NCBI GenBank assembly: GCA_003135995.1
Contig: PNBM01000121.1
Location: 5,476-11,555 of the forward strand
Direction: 5' to 3'
From: Ignavibacteriota bacterium
Lineage (GTDB): Bacteria; Bacteroidota; Ignavibacteria; Tepidaquicellales; Tepidaquicellaceae
Length of the DNA stretch: 6,080 nt
Both the position numbers and the translations under genes were made by a program. Shown here in pieces: positions 1 through 5,616 of the stretch (the first letter of the stretch is position 1; every line of letters begins with the position of its first letter). Below the pieces are notes generated by a model, which saw only the letters and a list, made by a program, of their open reading frames with translations, made no database searches and was not told the origin of the DNA.

Positions 1-1290
1 GCCGCCGACTTCAATATTATTATAAGCATAAAAAGCATTATCGATATTCTTTGTAAATACACCCGCCTGCAAACCAAAATCGGAATCATCGACAGAAGCT
101 ACCGCATTTTTGAAATCATCAAATTCACTTATCGTCATTACAGGAGCAAATATTTCTTTTGAGTTCACATTACTATCTTTGACTACATTTTCTAAAACCG
201 TCGGTTCCAGCAACGTCTTTGTCCTTTTCCCTCCTGTTAAAATTTTTCCTTTTGCATCCATCGAATCGCGTATCCATTTTTCCGCTCTTATTGCTTCCTT
301 TTCATTTATCATAGGACCGACTAATGTATTTTCATCAAACGGGTCACCATATTTCATTTTTAAAGTTTCATCGAGAAGAATTTTTTCGAATTCATAATAA
401 ATTTTTTTATGAATAAAAACCCGCTGAACAGAAATGCAGCTCTGACCTGCGTGCGCAAAAGCACCCATAACAATTTTAGCTGCGGCTAATTTTATATCCG
501 CGGTTTCATCAACAATACAACCGGCATTTCCGCCGAGTTCGAGAGAAATTTTCTGCATATTGATTTTTTTCTTCAATCCCCAACCCACAATCGGACTACC
601 GGTAAAACTTATCATCTTTACCCTGTCATCCGAAACAAATTTTTCGATTTCACTTCCGGATGATGTTATAACGTTGACAGGACAAAAATCCAAACCAATT
701 TCTTCAGATGCCTCTTTAACAAGTTTACCAATTTCCAGTCCGCAGCAAAGCGATGATGAAGCCGGTTTCAAAAGAACGACATTGCCTGAAGCAAGCGCCG
801 GTGATAATTTATGCGCGATTAAGTTAATTGGAAAATTCCACGGAGTAATTGCAAAGATTACTCCTAGCGGAAATCTTTTTATAATTGCAAATTTATTTTC
901 TGCTCCTTTCAGCTGGTCGATTTGAATCACTTCTCCTTCAATCCGTCTCGCCTCTTCGCTTCCGGTTTTAAAAGTAAAAATGGCACGGTCAACTTCAATC
1001 CTTGCAAGCTTAATCGGCTTCCCTGTTTCCAAAGTCTGAATTTGAGCAAATTCTTCCTTTCGCTGAATCAATTTGTCGGAAATTCTTTCGAGAAGTTCGG
1101 CTTTCTGATATGTTGGAATATTTTTATATTTCGGAAAAATACCTGTAAGATAATCCAGCGCTGTATTAATATCTTTTGAATTTGTTTTACTGACTTTTCT
1201 TACAACTTCAAATGTATAAGGATTAACAATGTCAACGGTTTCATCCGATTCCGAAAATTCGTTTTTTACTAAAAATTTTTGTGCTTCCAT
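1..1290 (-). CDS. Aldehyde dehydrogenase family protein, C-terminus cut by window edge
   Basis: Reading the minus strand from an ATG at 1290-1288 gives an open frame of 430 codons that reaches the left edge without a stop. It is an NAD(P)-dependent aldehyde dehydrogenase, a cytosolic enzyme oxidising an aldehyde to the acid through a cysteine thioester. Visible motifs are ITPWNFP (Asn152, oxyanion site), LLKP (Lys175, cofactor binding), FTGS (229-232), ELGGN (general base Glu251) and GQSC (nucleophile Cys285). The Glu-Cys spacing of 34 residues is the family's usual value. The frame leaves the window at an IEVGG segment, so about 45 C-terminal residues are missing if it has the usual length of about 475. 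No intact substrate signature settles the aldehyde. The AGQSCISVQR context resembles the lactaldehyde/ALDH21-like branch, which is only a suggestion. No Shine-Dalgarno precedes the start. It lies 89 bp downstream of plsC in the same direction. Confidence 0.95.
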   Translation of the reverse strand, partial: MEAQKFLVKNEFSESDETVDIVNPYTFEVVRKVSKTNSKDINTALDYLTGIFPKYKNIPTYQKAELLERISDKLIQRKEEFAQIQTLETGKPIKLARIEVDRAIFTFKTGSEEARRIEGEVIQIDQLKGAENKFAIIKRFPLGVIFAITPWNFPINLIAHKLSPALASGNVVLLKPASSSLCCGLEIGKLVKEASEEIGLDFCPVNVITSSGSEIEKFVSDDRVKMISFTGSPIVGWGLKKKINMQKISLELGGNAGCIVDETADIKLAAAKIVMGAFAHAGQSCISVQRVFIHKKIYYEFEKILLDETLKMKYGDPFDENTLVGPMINEKEAIRAEKWIRDSMDAKGKILTGGKRTKTLLEPTVLENVVKDSNVNSKEIFAPVMTISEFDDFKNAVASVDDSDFGLQAGVFTKNIDNAFYAYNNIEVGG

Positions 1291-1342
1291 TTGATAAAAT
1301 TATTTATAAAATTAATAATATTAAAAACCATCCAACTTTTTT

Positions 1343-1389
1343 AACCTTCAAACCTTTTAACTTTATAACTTTACAAACTTTACGAACTT
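1343..1389 (-). repeat. Degenerate 8-9 bp tandem repeat at the 3' end of plsC
   Basis: Read on the minus strand from 1389, successive units are AAGTTCGTA, AAGTTTGTA, AAGTTATA and AAGTTAAAA, followed by decayed GGTTTGAA-like units. The array begins inside the last codons of the acyltransferase gene, and its first unit supplies the TAA stop. The rest of the spacer up to the aldehyde dehydrogenase start is plain AT-rich sequence with no recognisable promoter or terminator. Confidence 0.7.
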
Positions 1390-2066
1390 AAAATGTTCGC
1401 CACAATTTTTTCCCTTATCTCATTTAAAAAATTCTTATCATTTCTGAACTCTATCGGCTTATCTATTATCACCTTCACCTTTCCTGCTCTGAACTTCAAA
1501 CTTTTTTTCCCTAATATCTTATTCGTTCCTATAATGCTTATAGGTACAATTTTTTCCTTCGCCTCACTCGCAAGCACAAAAATACCTTTCTTAAAATCTC
1601 CCGTTTTACCATCAGGACTTCTCGTGCCCTCAGGAAATATCGCAACTGAATAACCTTTCTTTATTTTCTTCGCAGCATTTTTCAGTGATTGCAGCGCTTC
1701 TCTTCCATTAGTCCTGTTAATCGGAATATATCCGTTCAGGTACATTGCCCATCCGAATATCGGTACCCACGAAATTATTTTCTTATAAATAAACCTCACA
1801 TTATTCGGCACCGTCTGCATAATTACCGGAATATCAAGGTAGCTCAGATGATTCGAAATGAAAATATATTTATCATTTTCATCTAAATTTTCCCTTCCAA
1901 CCACTTCCAGCTTTGCACCGGCAACCAGTAAAATAATTCTCGCAAATAGTTTCGTTATGTAATGTGTAGCTTTTCCTTTGTAATTGACAGGTAAAGTAAT
2001 AATCGTGAGTGACGACAGAATCAATGCATCTATAACAATCAGAAAAATTTTAAAAAATGAAATCAT
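1380..2066 (-). CDS. plsC: 1-acyl-sn-glycerol-3-phosphate acyltransferase (PlsC-like)
   Basis: This 228-residue protein is a membrane-associated lysophospholipid acyltransferase. Family members transfer an acyl chain to lysophosphatidic acid, making phosphatidic acid for membrane phospholipids. All four family blocks are visible: the catalytic HX4D box NHLSYLD (His73, Asp78), the GYIPINR block (112-118), the glycerophosphate-binding FPEGTRS (144-150) and VPISIIGT (174-181). The N-terminus is hydrophobic (about residues 5-25, then 40-50), which fits a membrane anchor. Length is typical for the family. The ATG at 2066 gives the whole N-terminal hydrophobic segment and has no strong ribosome-binding site before it. 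The stop lies inside a short tandem repeat. Several paralogues with these motifs usually occur per genome, some acylating ornithine lipids or other acceptors, so the exact acceptor is inferred. Confidence 0.93.
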   Translation of the reverse strand: MISFFKIFLIVIDALILSSLTIITLPVNYKGKATHYITKLFARIILLVAGAKLEVVGRENLDENDKYIFISNHLSYLDIPVIMQTVPNNVRFIYKKIISWVPIFGWAMYLNGYIPINRTNGREALQSLKNAAKKIKKGYSVAIFPEGTRSPDGKTGDFKKGIFVLASEAKEKIVPISIIGTNKILGKKSLKFRAGKVKVIIDKPIEFRNDKNFLNEIREKIVANILSS

Positions 2067-2072
2067 ACTTTA

Positions 2073-2130
2073 ATTAACATTTAACATATTATTTTACATT
2101 CAGGCTCTTCATTTAACATTTAACATTTAA
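2073..2130 (-). repeat. 7-bp tandem repeat (TTAAATG) between isochorismatase-like gene and plsC
   Basis: Three exact tandem copies of a 7-bp unit, catttaa on the plus strand (TTAAATG on the minus), occupy 2110-2130. Further copies of the same words (aacatttaacat) lie at 2075-2086. The array starts 11 bases past the TAG stop of the isochorismatase-like gene and fills the spacer up to the plsC start. With a 7-bp period, each unit's TAA falls in a different frame, so the array stops translation in all three frames. Confidence 0.75.
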
Positions 2131-2141
2131 AATTAAATGTG

Positions 2142-2684
2142 CTATTTTATGATTTTCGAAATCGCCTTAAACTCTTCCGTTCCCGACACAACTAAAAGTT
2201 CAAATAAAATCGACTCAAATGTAGAAACTATTGCACCTTCTTTTCTCATTCTTTCAACAGCGATTTTCTTATCATTCGGATTCCTTGACGAAACACAATC
2301 TTCTATTAAAACAGGATTATAATCCGCATCCAGCAAATCTATTACCGTTTGCAGAACGCAAACGTGAGATTCAATCCCGCAAATTATAACATTCTTCTTT
2401 CCTTTTGATTTAAGTTTCTTCGCAAACGCATCATCTCCGTAGCAACTAAAGCACATTTTTTCAAGATGATGATATTCTCCCAAAGCTTTCTGAACTTGCG
2501 GAATTGTGCTTCCTAAGCCCTTAGAATATTGCTCGGTGACTATTATTTCTATACCCAGAGCTTTTAGACCCTTAATCAGTTTTGCAATATTCCCTGCAAT
2601 TTTTTCATTATCATAAATAAGCGGAAATAACTTTGCCTGTACGTCAACAACCACAGCAACAGTATTTTCTCTCTTTATTCTCAT
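2142..2684 (-). CDS. Isochorismatase-family cysteine hydrolase
   Basis: The chosen start gives a 180-residue cytosolic hydrolase of the isochorismatase/nicotinamidase-like superfamily. The catalytic triad is visible: Asp14 in VVVDVQ, Lys76 in LEKMCFSC and the nucleophile Cys109 in GIESHVCVLQT. A TEQYSKGLGST segment near residues 50-60 and the SSRNPNDKKIAVERM region after the cysteine match the ISOC1/2-like and YcaC-like group, whose substrates are mostly unknown. It lacks clear markers of a true nicotinamidase or of an isochorismatase with a carrier domain, so no pathway is assigned. An in-frame ATG 20 codons upstream (2744) would add a Phe/Lys/Asn-rich stretch with no family counterpart. I chose the ATG at 2684 because MRIKRENTVAVVVDVQ begins where family members normally do. 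It lies about 190 bp downstream of the metallopeptidase gene on the same strand. Confidence 0.93.
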   Translation of the reverse strand: MRIKRENTVAVVVDVQAKLFPLIYDNEKIAGNIAKLIKGLKALGIEIIVTEQYSKGLGSTIPQVQKALGEYHHLEKMCFSCYGDDAFAKKLKSKGKKNVIICGIESHVCVLQTVIDLLDADYNPVLIEDCVSSRNPNDKKIAVERMRKEGAIVSTFESILFELLVVSGTEEFKAISKIIK

Positions 2685-2737
2685 AGCTTTATTAAATTGA
2701 ATTATTAACAATTTAAAAAAATTAAACCTTAAAAACT

Positions 2738-2766
2738 TTGACAAAAATTTTACATATAACTATAAA
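2738..2766 (+). promoter_or_regulatory. Sigma-70-like promoter match pointing rightward (weak)
   Basis: TTGACA at 2738-2743 is separated by exactly 17 bases from TATAAA at 2761-2766. No plus-strand gene follows before 3893, so transcripts from here would run antisense into the metallopeptidase gene. The spacer is very AT-rich, and this phylum often uses a different promoter consensus, so a chance match is quite possible. Confidence 0.2.
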
Positions 2767-2817
2767 CTCCTACAACTAAGTCACTATTTATATAAAAATA
2801 ATAAATTGGACTCGTAA

Positions 2818-2849
2818 ACCACCTTAATGTTCCGAATGTATTTAGTGGT
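2818..2849. other. Possible imperfect hairpin in the metallopeptidase-hydrolase spacer
   Basis: Arms accac (2818-2822) and gtggt (2845-2849) enclose 22 bases that contain the near-mirrored words aatgttccg and cgaatgtatt. The composition is less AT-rich than the surrounding spacer (2685-2870). It begins 21 bases past the stop of the metallopeptidase gene, so it could be a dispersed element or a weak 3' structure. No T-run follows it on the minus strand. Confidence 0.25.
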
Positions 2850-2870
2850 AAATTTCCCTTATTTGTTTTA

Positions 2871-3551
2871 TTATATCACAAACGCAATATAATTGTGTTT
2901 TTTCAGCCAGGTGAGGTGGGTTTTAAAGTCGGAATCGTATTGTGAAACAAGTTTCCAGAAATTTCTTGAATGGTTGTGTTCGATTATGTGAGCAAGTTCG
3001 TGTATGATTACATAGTTTACCACTTCTATCGGAGCCATAATCAGGCGGAAAGAAAAATTTAATTTTCCAGTCCGGCTGCATGAACCCCATCGTTTGCGGG
3101 CAGATGTGATTTTAAAGGAATTATATTGAATGCCTGATAGCTGCGAATAAAATTTTAATCTTTCCGTAATTATTTTCAGAGCTTGTTGTTTGTACCAAAA
3201 TAAAATTAATTTCTCCGTAACGTTTCTGTGCCTTTCGATTATGAATAATTTCTTATCTAACAAAATAGGGGAGTGCAAAGAGTCAATGTATTCGAGTTCG
3301 TAATTTTCTCCGAGAAAAAGAAAGTTTTCACCTTCCACGAATTTTTTTGGAACAAAATGTTTATATTTTTCTTTCGCAATATCCTGTTTTTTAAGAATCC
3401 AGTTTCTTTTCTCGAAAATAAAATCGTTTATTAATTTCTCTGAAGCATAAATTGGAGCCTTTACAGTCAGTGTTGAATCGCGCTCGACTAAGAGTGCGAT
3501 TGAATTTCTTTTTGAACGAATAAATCTGTCTATTTTAGGAATGGAAGTCAT
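2871..3551 (-). CDS. YgjP-like zinc metallopeptidase (DUF45 / M48-type)
   Basis: This 226-residue protein has the YgjP/DUF45 architecture. The N-terminal half is lysine-rich, followed by WGSCS (155-159) and a conserved strand LNFSFRLIMAP (164-174). Next come the gluzincin-type active site HELAH (His184, Glu185, His188) and the EHNHSRNFW segment, where His194 is the expected third zinc ligand. The C-terminal TWLKKH is also typical. Length is usual for the family. Members are predicted soluble zinc proteases. Some are encoded beside type I restriction genes, but nothing of that kind is here, and the substrate is unknown. The ATG at 3551 gives an N-terminus in keeping with relatives and has no evident Shine-Dalgarno. 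The gene is divergent from the PIG-L gene across a 341-bp repeat-bearing spacer, where its promoter should lie. Confidence 0.92.
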   Translation of the reverse strand: MTSIPKIDRFIRSKRNSIALLVERDSTLTVKAPIYASEKLINDFIFEKRNWILKKQDIAKEKYKHFVPKKFVEGENFLFLGENYELEYIDSLHSPILLDKKLFIIERHRNVTEKLILFWYKQQALKIITERLKFYSQLSGIQYNSFKITSARKRWGSCSRTGKLNFSFRLIMAPIEVVNYVIIHELAHIIEHNHSRNFWKLVSQYDSDFKTHLTWLKKHNYIAFVI

Positions 3552-3584
3552 TGGAAAAATTATATAATTAATTCGAGAAAAAAT

Positions 3585-3664
3585 ATCTAAATAGGCTGAA
3601 AATATTCCGAAATTAAAAACGTTGTTGGTGACGCCAAAGAGCGGCTAACACCAACAACGGCGGT
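3585..3664 (+). repeat. Compound repeat, unit 1
   Basis: The unit opens with a 34-bp block (3585-3618, beginning atctaaataggctg) repeated exactly at 3675-3708. It ends with aacaccaacaacggcggt (3647-3664), repeated with one change at 3756-3773. Between them is a unit-specific insert with an 11-bp inverted repeat: cgttgttggtg (3620-3630) and caccaacaacg (3649-3659), with an 18-base loop. The right arm of the hairpin overlaps the shared tail. No T-run follows, so it does not look like a terminator. Confidence 0.85.
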
Positions 3665-3674
3665 GAGAAATTTA

Positions 3675-3773
3675 ATCTAAATAGGCTGAAAATATTCCGA
3701 AATTAAAAGAAATCAGCGAAGTTGCATTCCCAATCAGGGATTGGGAATGAGGGAGAACACCAACAATGGCGGT
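3675..3773 (+). repeat. Compound repeat, unit 2
   Basis: The same 34-bp head (3675-3708) and tail (aacaccaacaatggcggt, 3756-3773) as unit 1 flank a different insert. This insert holds a perfect hairpin: cattcccaatc (3725-3735), a 3-base loop agg, and gattgggaatg (3739-3749). Conserved ends around unrelated cores, in head-to-tail order 90 bp apart, suggest a modular dispersed element rather than simple slippage. Confidence 0.85.
3725..3749. repeat. Perfect palindrome, 11-bp arms with 3-base loop
   Basis: Arms cattcccaatc and gattgggaatg are fully complementary. The outer parts of both arms recur in the hairpin at 4728-4767 (attcccaatc, and gagaatg with one change), so the two look like members of one small palindromic family. 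Confidence 0.8.
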
Positions 3774-3892
3774 TTGAAAGGAGTTAATTATCAAATCTTA
3801 TTTAATATTACGGTAAATTTAATAAATTTATAATTTTATTATAATTTTATATGTTGTATAGATGTCATTATATTATAAATTTTATTAAAAGA

Positions 3893-4582
3893 ATGAAGAA
3901 AACTATATTAGCAGTCGGGGCTCACCCGGATGATTTGGATTTTGGATGTCCGGTAATGGTGAGAAATTTAATTAAAAAAGGATATGAAGCTTATTATGTT
4001 GTGGTCACAAATGGAGAAAACGGAAGTAAAGAAAACAAAGTCAGGACAAGGGGGACACGTATTTCCACAAGGAAACTTGAACAGATTGAAGCCGCGCGGA
4101 AAATTGGAGTTAAGAAAGTATTCTTTCTCGGGTATAAAGACGGATTCCTGCAATATTCCGAAAGTTTAAGGAAAAGACTTACGATACTGATAAAAGAAAT
4201 TCGTCCTGAGTTTGTATTTTCATTTGACCCTGCCAATCAGGATTTTACTAACTTAAATCTGTTCCATCGTGACCACAGGATAACTGCTATTGCTACTTTT
4301 GATGCCTGCTTTGCCGCGAAAAATGATTTTATTATACCGTACAAAAAAGGAAAGCATATGGTTTCAAAAATGTACTTTTTCGGAACGAACAAACCGAATT
4401 ATTTTTTGAATATCACGAAGGATATTAATTTCAAACTGGATGTGCTCGCTTCTTATAAATCGCAATTTCCGAATTTTGATAATTTTAAAAAATGGTTTTT
4501 GGGAAACCTTACCGGATGGACGAAAAAATATAAATATTCGGAAGCGTTCAGGGTGATGGATGTGATTCAGATTGGATTTTAA
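3893..4582 (+). CDS. PIG-L/LmbE-family deacetylase
   Basis: This 229-residue protein belongs to the zinc-dependent LmbE/PIG-L deacetylases, which remove acetyl groups from N-acetylglucosamine-type sugars, for example in bacillithiol, mycothiol or cell-surface glycan synthesis. The N-terminal strand leads into AHPDD (10-14), with predicted zinc ligands His11 and Asp14 and base Asp13. FHRDHR (124-129) supplies the third ligand, probably His128, and EAFR near residue 217 is the usual late motif. The sugar cannot be named: BshB-like bacillithiol enzymes share these motifs, but no bshA or bshC is in view. An earlier in-frame ATG at 3851 adds 14 residues (MLYRCHYIINFIKR) with no family counterpart. 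I prefer 3893, where MKKTILAVGAHPDD is canonical and a short AAAAG precedes the ATG. The TAA stop runs directly into a 9-bp tandem array. The next gene is convergent. Confidence 0.93.
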   Translation: MKKTILAVGAHPDDLDFGCPVMVRNLIKKGYEAYYVVVTNGENGSKENKVRTRGTRISTRKLEQIEAARKIGVKKVFFLGYKDGFLQYSESLRKRLTILIKEIRPEFVFSFDPANQDFTNLNLFHRDHRITAIATFDACFAAKNDFIIPYKKGKHMVSKMYFFGTNKPNYFLNITKDINFKLDVLASYKSQFPNFDNFKKWFLGNLTGWTKKYKYSEAFRVMDVIQIGF

Positions 4583-4591
4583 GATTTGAAG

Positions 4592-4654
4592 ATTCATAAG
4601 ATTCGTAAGATTTATAAGATTCATAAGATTCATAAGATTTATAAGATTCATAAG
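4592..4654 (+). repeat. 9-bp tandem repeat array, seven units
   Basis: Seven consecutive 9-bp units starting at 4592 read attcataag, attcgtaag, atttataag, attcataag, attcataag, atttataag and attcataag. The array is bracketed by identical 14-mers, ttgaagattcataa at 4586-4599 and 4656-4669. It starts ten bases past the PIG-L stop codon, and the TAAGATT at the stop is itself the repeat word. Variation is confined to positions 3-5 of the unit. Confidence 0.92.
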
Positions 4655-4669
4655 ATTGAAGATTCATAA

Positions 4670-4685
4670 TCCCGACGTATCGGGA
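4670..4685. repeat. Small palindrome between tandem-repeat blocks
   Basis: Arms tcccga (4670-4675) and tcggga (4680-4685) enclose cgta. With the following GC-richer stretch acgcaaagaacgcgg (4685-4699), it interrupts the 9-bp array, so it looks like an inserted small element. There is no T-run on either side to make it a terminator. Confidence 0.6.
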
Positions 4686-4699
4686 CGCAAAGAACGCGG

Positions 4700-4720
4700 A
4701 TTTGTAAGATTTATAAGATT
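4700..4720 (+). repeat. Residual 9-bp repeat units after the palindrome
   Basis: Two further units of the same family, atttgtaag (4700-4708) and atttataag (4709-4717), plus att, resume 45 bases after the main array ends. This indicates that the intervening segment interrupted a once longer array, or that the array spread around it. Confidence 0.75.
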
Positions 4721-4727
4721 TCTCTTA

Positions 4728-4767
4728 ATTCCCAATCCCTCCTGAACTTGTTTCAGGATTGAGAATG
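4728..4767. repeat. Imperfect hairpin in convergent spacer
   Basis: The inner stem is cctgaa (4741-4746) / ttcagg (4752-4757) with loop cttgt. The outer stem pairs attc (4728-4731) and caat (4733-4736) with attg (4758-4761) and gaat (4763-4766), leaving one mismatch and a 4-base bulge. On the plus strand it is followed by tgtgttttgcattttt, so it could weakly terminate PIG-L transcription. Placed 14 bases beyond the methyltransferase stop, it could also protect that gene's 3' end. The outer arms match the palindrome at 3725-3749. Confidence 0.6.
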
Positions 4768-4781
4768 TGTTTTGCATTTTT

Positions 4782-5522
4782 CTATTTCTGTGCGACGAGA
4801 ATTAAATCTTTTGAGAGAAATTTTTGAAATTTGTTTTTATTCAAATCCGAATATACTGAAACCTTTTTAAATCCGGCTTTTTTAATCTGTGTAATGAGAA
4901 ACTCTTTTTCGTAAGGAAATAATGTAGTAGTCAAAAGCTCGAAATCTTTCGGATTGCTTTCATCGAATCTTAGTATATTGAAATTCATCGGCATAGAAAA
5001 CGAATCATAAAACCTGACATAAACATTCGGTGGATTCTTTGTAATATTAACTATCCGGTTATTTGTTTTCTTTAAGGCGTGAAAATTCAAAATCTGTATG
5101 ATGAATAACGAACCCGGTTTTAAAATATCGAATATTTTTTTAAATGATTTGAGCAAATATTTTTTTTCCACATTTGCAATCGAATTTCCAAGTGAAACAG
5201 CGAAATCATATTTATCGTGAAATATTACAGGAATATTATCGATGCTCTTATTATAAAAATTTATTTTAACACCATATTTTGATGCATTTTCATTTGCAGT
5301 TTTTATCATATCACCTGATAAATCAAATCCGTCTACAGCAAGACCGTTCAAACTCAATGCAATAGAATCATTCCCGGTTCCGCAGCCTAAATCGACTGCT
5401 GTTTTCATTTCTTCGGTGATAAAATTTTTGAGCATCGATTTCCGAACATTTATGACTTTCGGAGAATTTGTCATATTATCGAAAAATGATGAAACCTTAT
5501 CGAAAAATTTTTTATTTTGCAT
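4782..5522 (-). CDS. Class I SAM-dependent methyltransferase
   Basis: This 246-residue soluble protein has a Rossmann-type methyltransferase core. Motif I is VDLGCGTGN (43-51), which binds S-adenosylmethionine. The motif II acidic loop is DGFDLSGDM (64-72), a YDFAVSLGNSIANV stretch lies near 105-118, and the post-motif LKPGSLFIIQ is at 134-143. The region after about residue 150, likely to set substrate choice, has no signature I can assign. The GNSIANV segment is loosely like small-molecule N-methyltransferases, but that is weak. The N-terminal MQNKKFFDKVSSFFDN is the usual cap helix. The ATG at 5522 is preceded on its strand by AGAGT, at best a marginal ribosome-binding site. A decayed copy of this gene start lies 77 bp upstream, with a perfect palindrome between the two. 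The gene is 112 bp downstream of the Fe-S protein gene and convergent with PIG-L. Confidence 0.9.
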   Translation of the reverse strand: MQNKKFFDKVSSFFDNMTNSPKVINVRKSMLKNFITEEMKTAVDLGCGTGNDSIALSLNGLAVDGFDLSGDMIKTANENASKYGVKINFYNKSIDNIPVIFHDKYDFAVSLGNSIANVEKKYLLKSFKKIFDILKPGSLFIIQILNFHALKKTNNRIVNITKNPPNVYVRFYDSFSMPMNFNILRFDESNPKDFELLTTTLFPYEKEFLITQIKKAGFKKVSVYSDLNKNKFQKFLSKDLILVAQK

Positions 5523-5538
5523 ACTCTATTAATTTAAA
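5497..5538 (-). repeat. Direct repeat copy 1: start region of the methyltransferase gene
   Basis: This stretch covers the first codons of the methyltransferase and its upstream bases. It aligns with 5574-5616: tttattttgcat is identical, and the 14 bases before it on the plus strand match at 11 positions. The sequence after it (ctctattaatttaaa versus ctctttaatttaaa) also aligns with small indels. Confidence 0.75.
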
Positions 5539-5564
5539 GGTTACAACGCTGGAGCGTTGTAACC
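5539..5564. repeat. Perfect palindrome, 12-bp arms
   Basis: Arms ggttacaacgct (5539-5550) and agcgttgtaacc (5553-5564) are exact complements around a 2-base centre, gg. The palindrome abuts the end of direct-repeat copy 1 exactly and lies 9 bases from copy 2. It is GC-richer than its surroundings, lacks a T-run and lies in the 5' leader of the methyltransferase. A mobile palindromic element or an mRNA leader hairpin would both fit. Confidence 0.85.
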
Positions 5565-5573
5565 AGAACTTCT

Positions 5574-5616
5574 TTATGGAAGAATATTTTATTTTGCATA
5601 TGCTCTTTAATTTAAA
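5574..5616 (-). repeat. Direct repeat copy 2: decayed copy of the methyltransferase start
   Basis: On the minus strand an ATG at 5599 opens a 21-codon frame starting MQNKIFFHKEV, close to the real MQNKKFFDKV. It then runs through the palindrome and stops at 5536-5534, shortly before the true ATG. It is most simply a duplicated, non-functional gene start. It might instead act as a short leader frame, for which there is no evidence beyond its position. Confidence 0.65.

Larger units (their letters stand above)
3552..3892. other. Divergent intergenic region with modular repeats
   Basis: This 341-bp stretch separates the divergent metallopeptidase and PIG-L genes and should hold both promoters. 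I see no convincing gene in it. Its centre (3585-3773) is two copies of a compound repeat with different hairpin inserts. The right part (3781-3892) is nearly pure A+T. TATAAT words occur at 3829-3834 and 3840-3845, but without convincing -35 partners, so I assign no promoter. Confidence 0.7.

Noticed and set aside
110..1179. Plus-strand open frames at 110-397, 560-925 and 922-1179
   Set aside because: They are antisense to the aldehyde dehydrogenase, whose minus-strand frame carries all catalytic motifs.
1393..2322. Plus-strand open frames antisense to plsC and the isochorismatase-like gene
   Set aside because: The minus-strand frames hold complete families of motifs; the plus-strand translations have no recognisable domain.
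3585..3708. Two 34-bp exact repeats separated by 56 bp, resembling a minimal CRISPR
   Set aside because: Only two copies; the following sequence has a second shared block at a fixed place, so the 'spacer' is not unique; the repeat lacks a CRISPR-like hairpin; and there are no cas genes.
3662..3972. 15-base identical match ggtgagaaatttaat at 3662-3676 and 3958-3972
   Set aside because: The second copy is in conserved PIG-L coding sequence and the word is AT-rich; chance is the simplest explanation.
2871..4582. Defence or restriction island built around the YgjP-type peptidase and PIG-L
   Set aside because: No restriction, nuclease, helicase, toxin or integrase gene is present, and spacing and orientation do not suggest a joint system.
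4364..4651. Minus-strand open frame with a repetitive Met-Asn-Leu-Ile N-terminus
   Set aside because: Its N-terminal part is just the translation of the 9-bp tandem array (a multiple of three, so it stays open), and the rest is antisense to the PIG-L gene. No independent coding signal.
4728..4790. Rho-independent terminator for PIG-L or the methyltransferase
   Set aside because: The stem is bulged and not GC-rich, and no uninterrupted T-run follows on either strand, so I list it as a repeat hairpin with only possible terminator activity.
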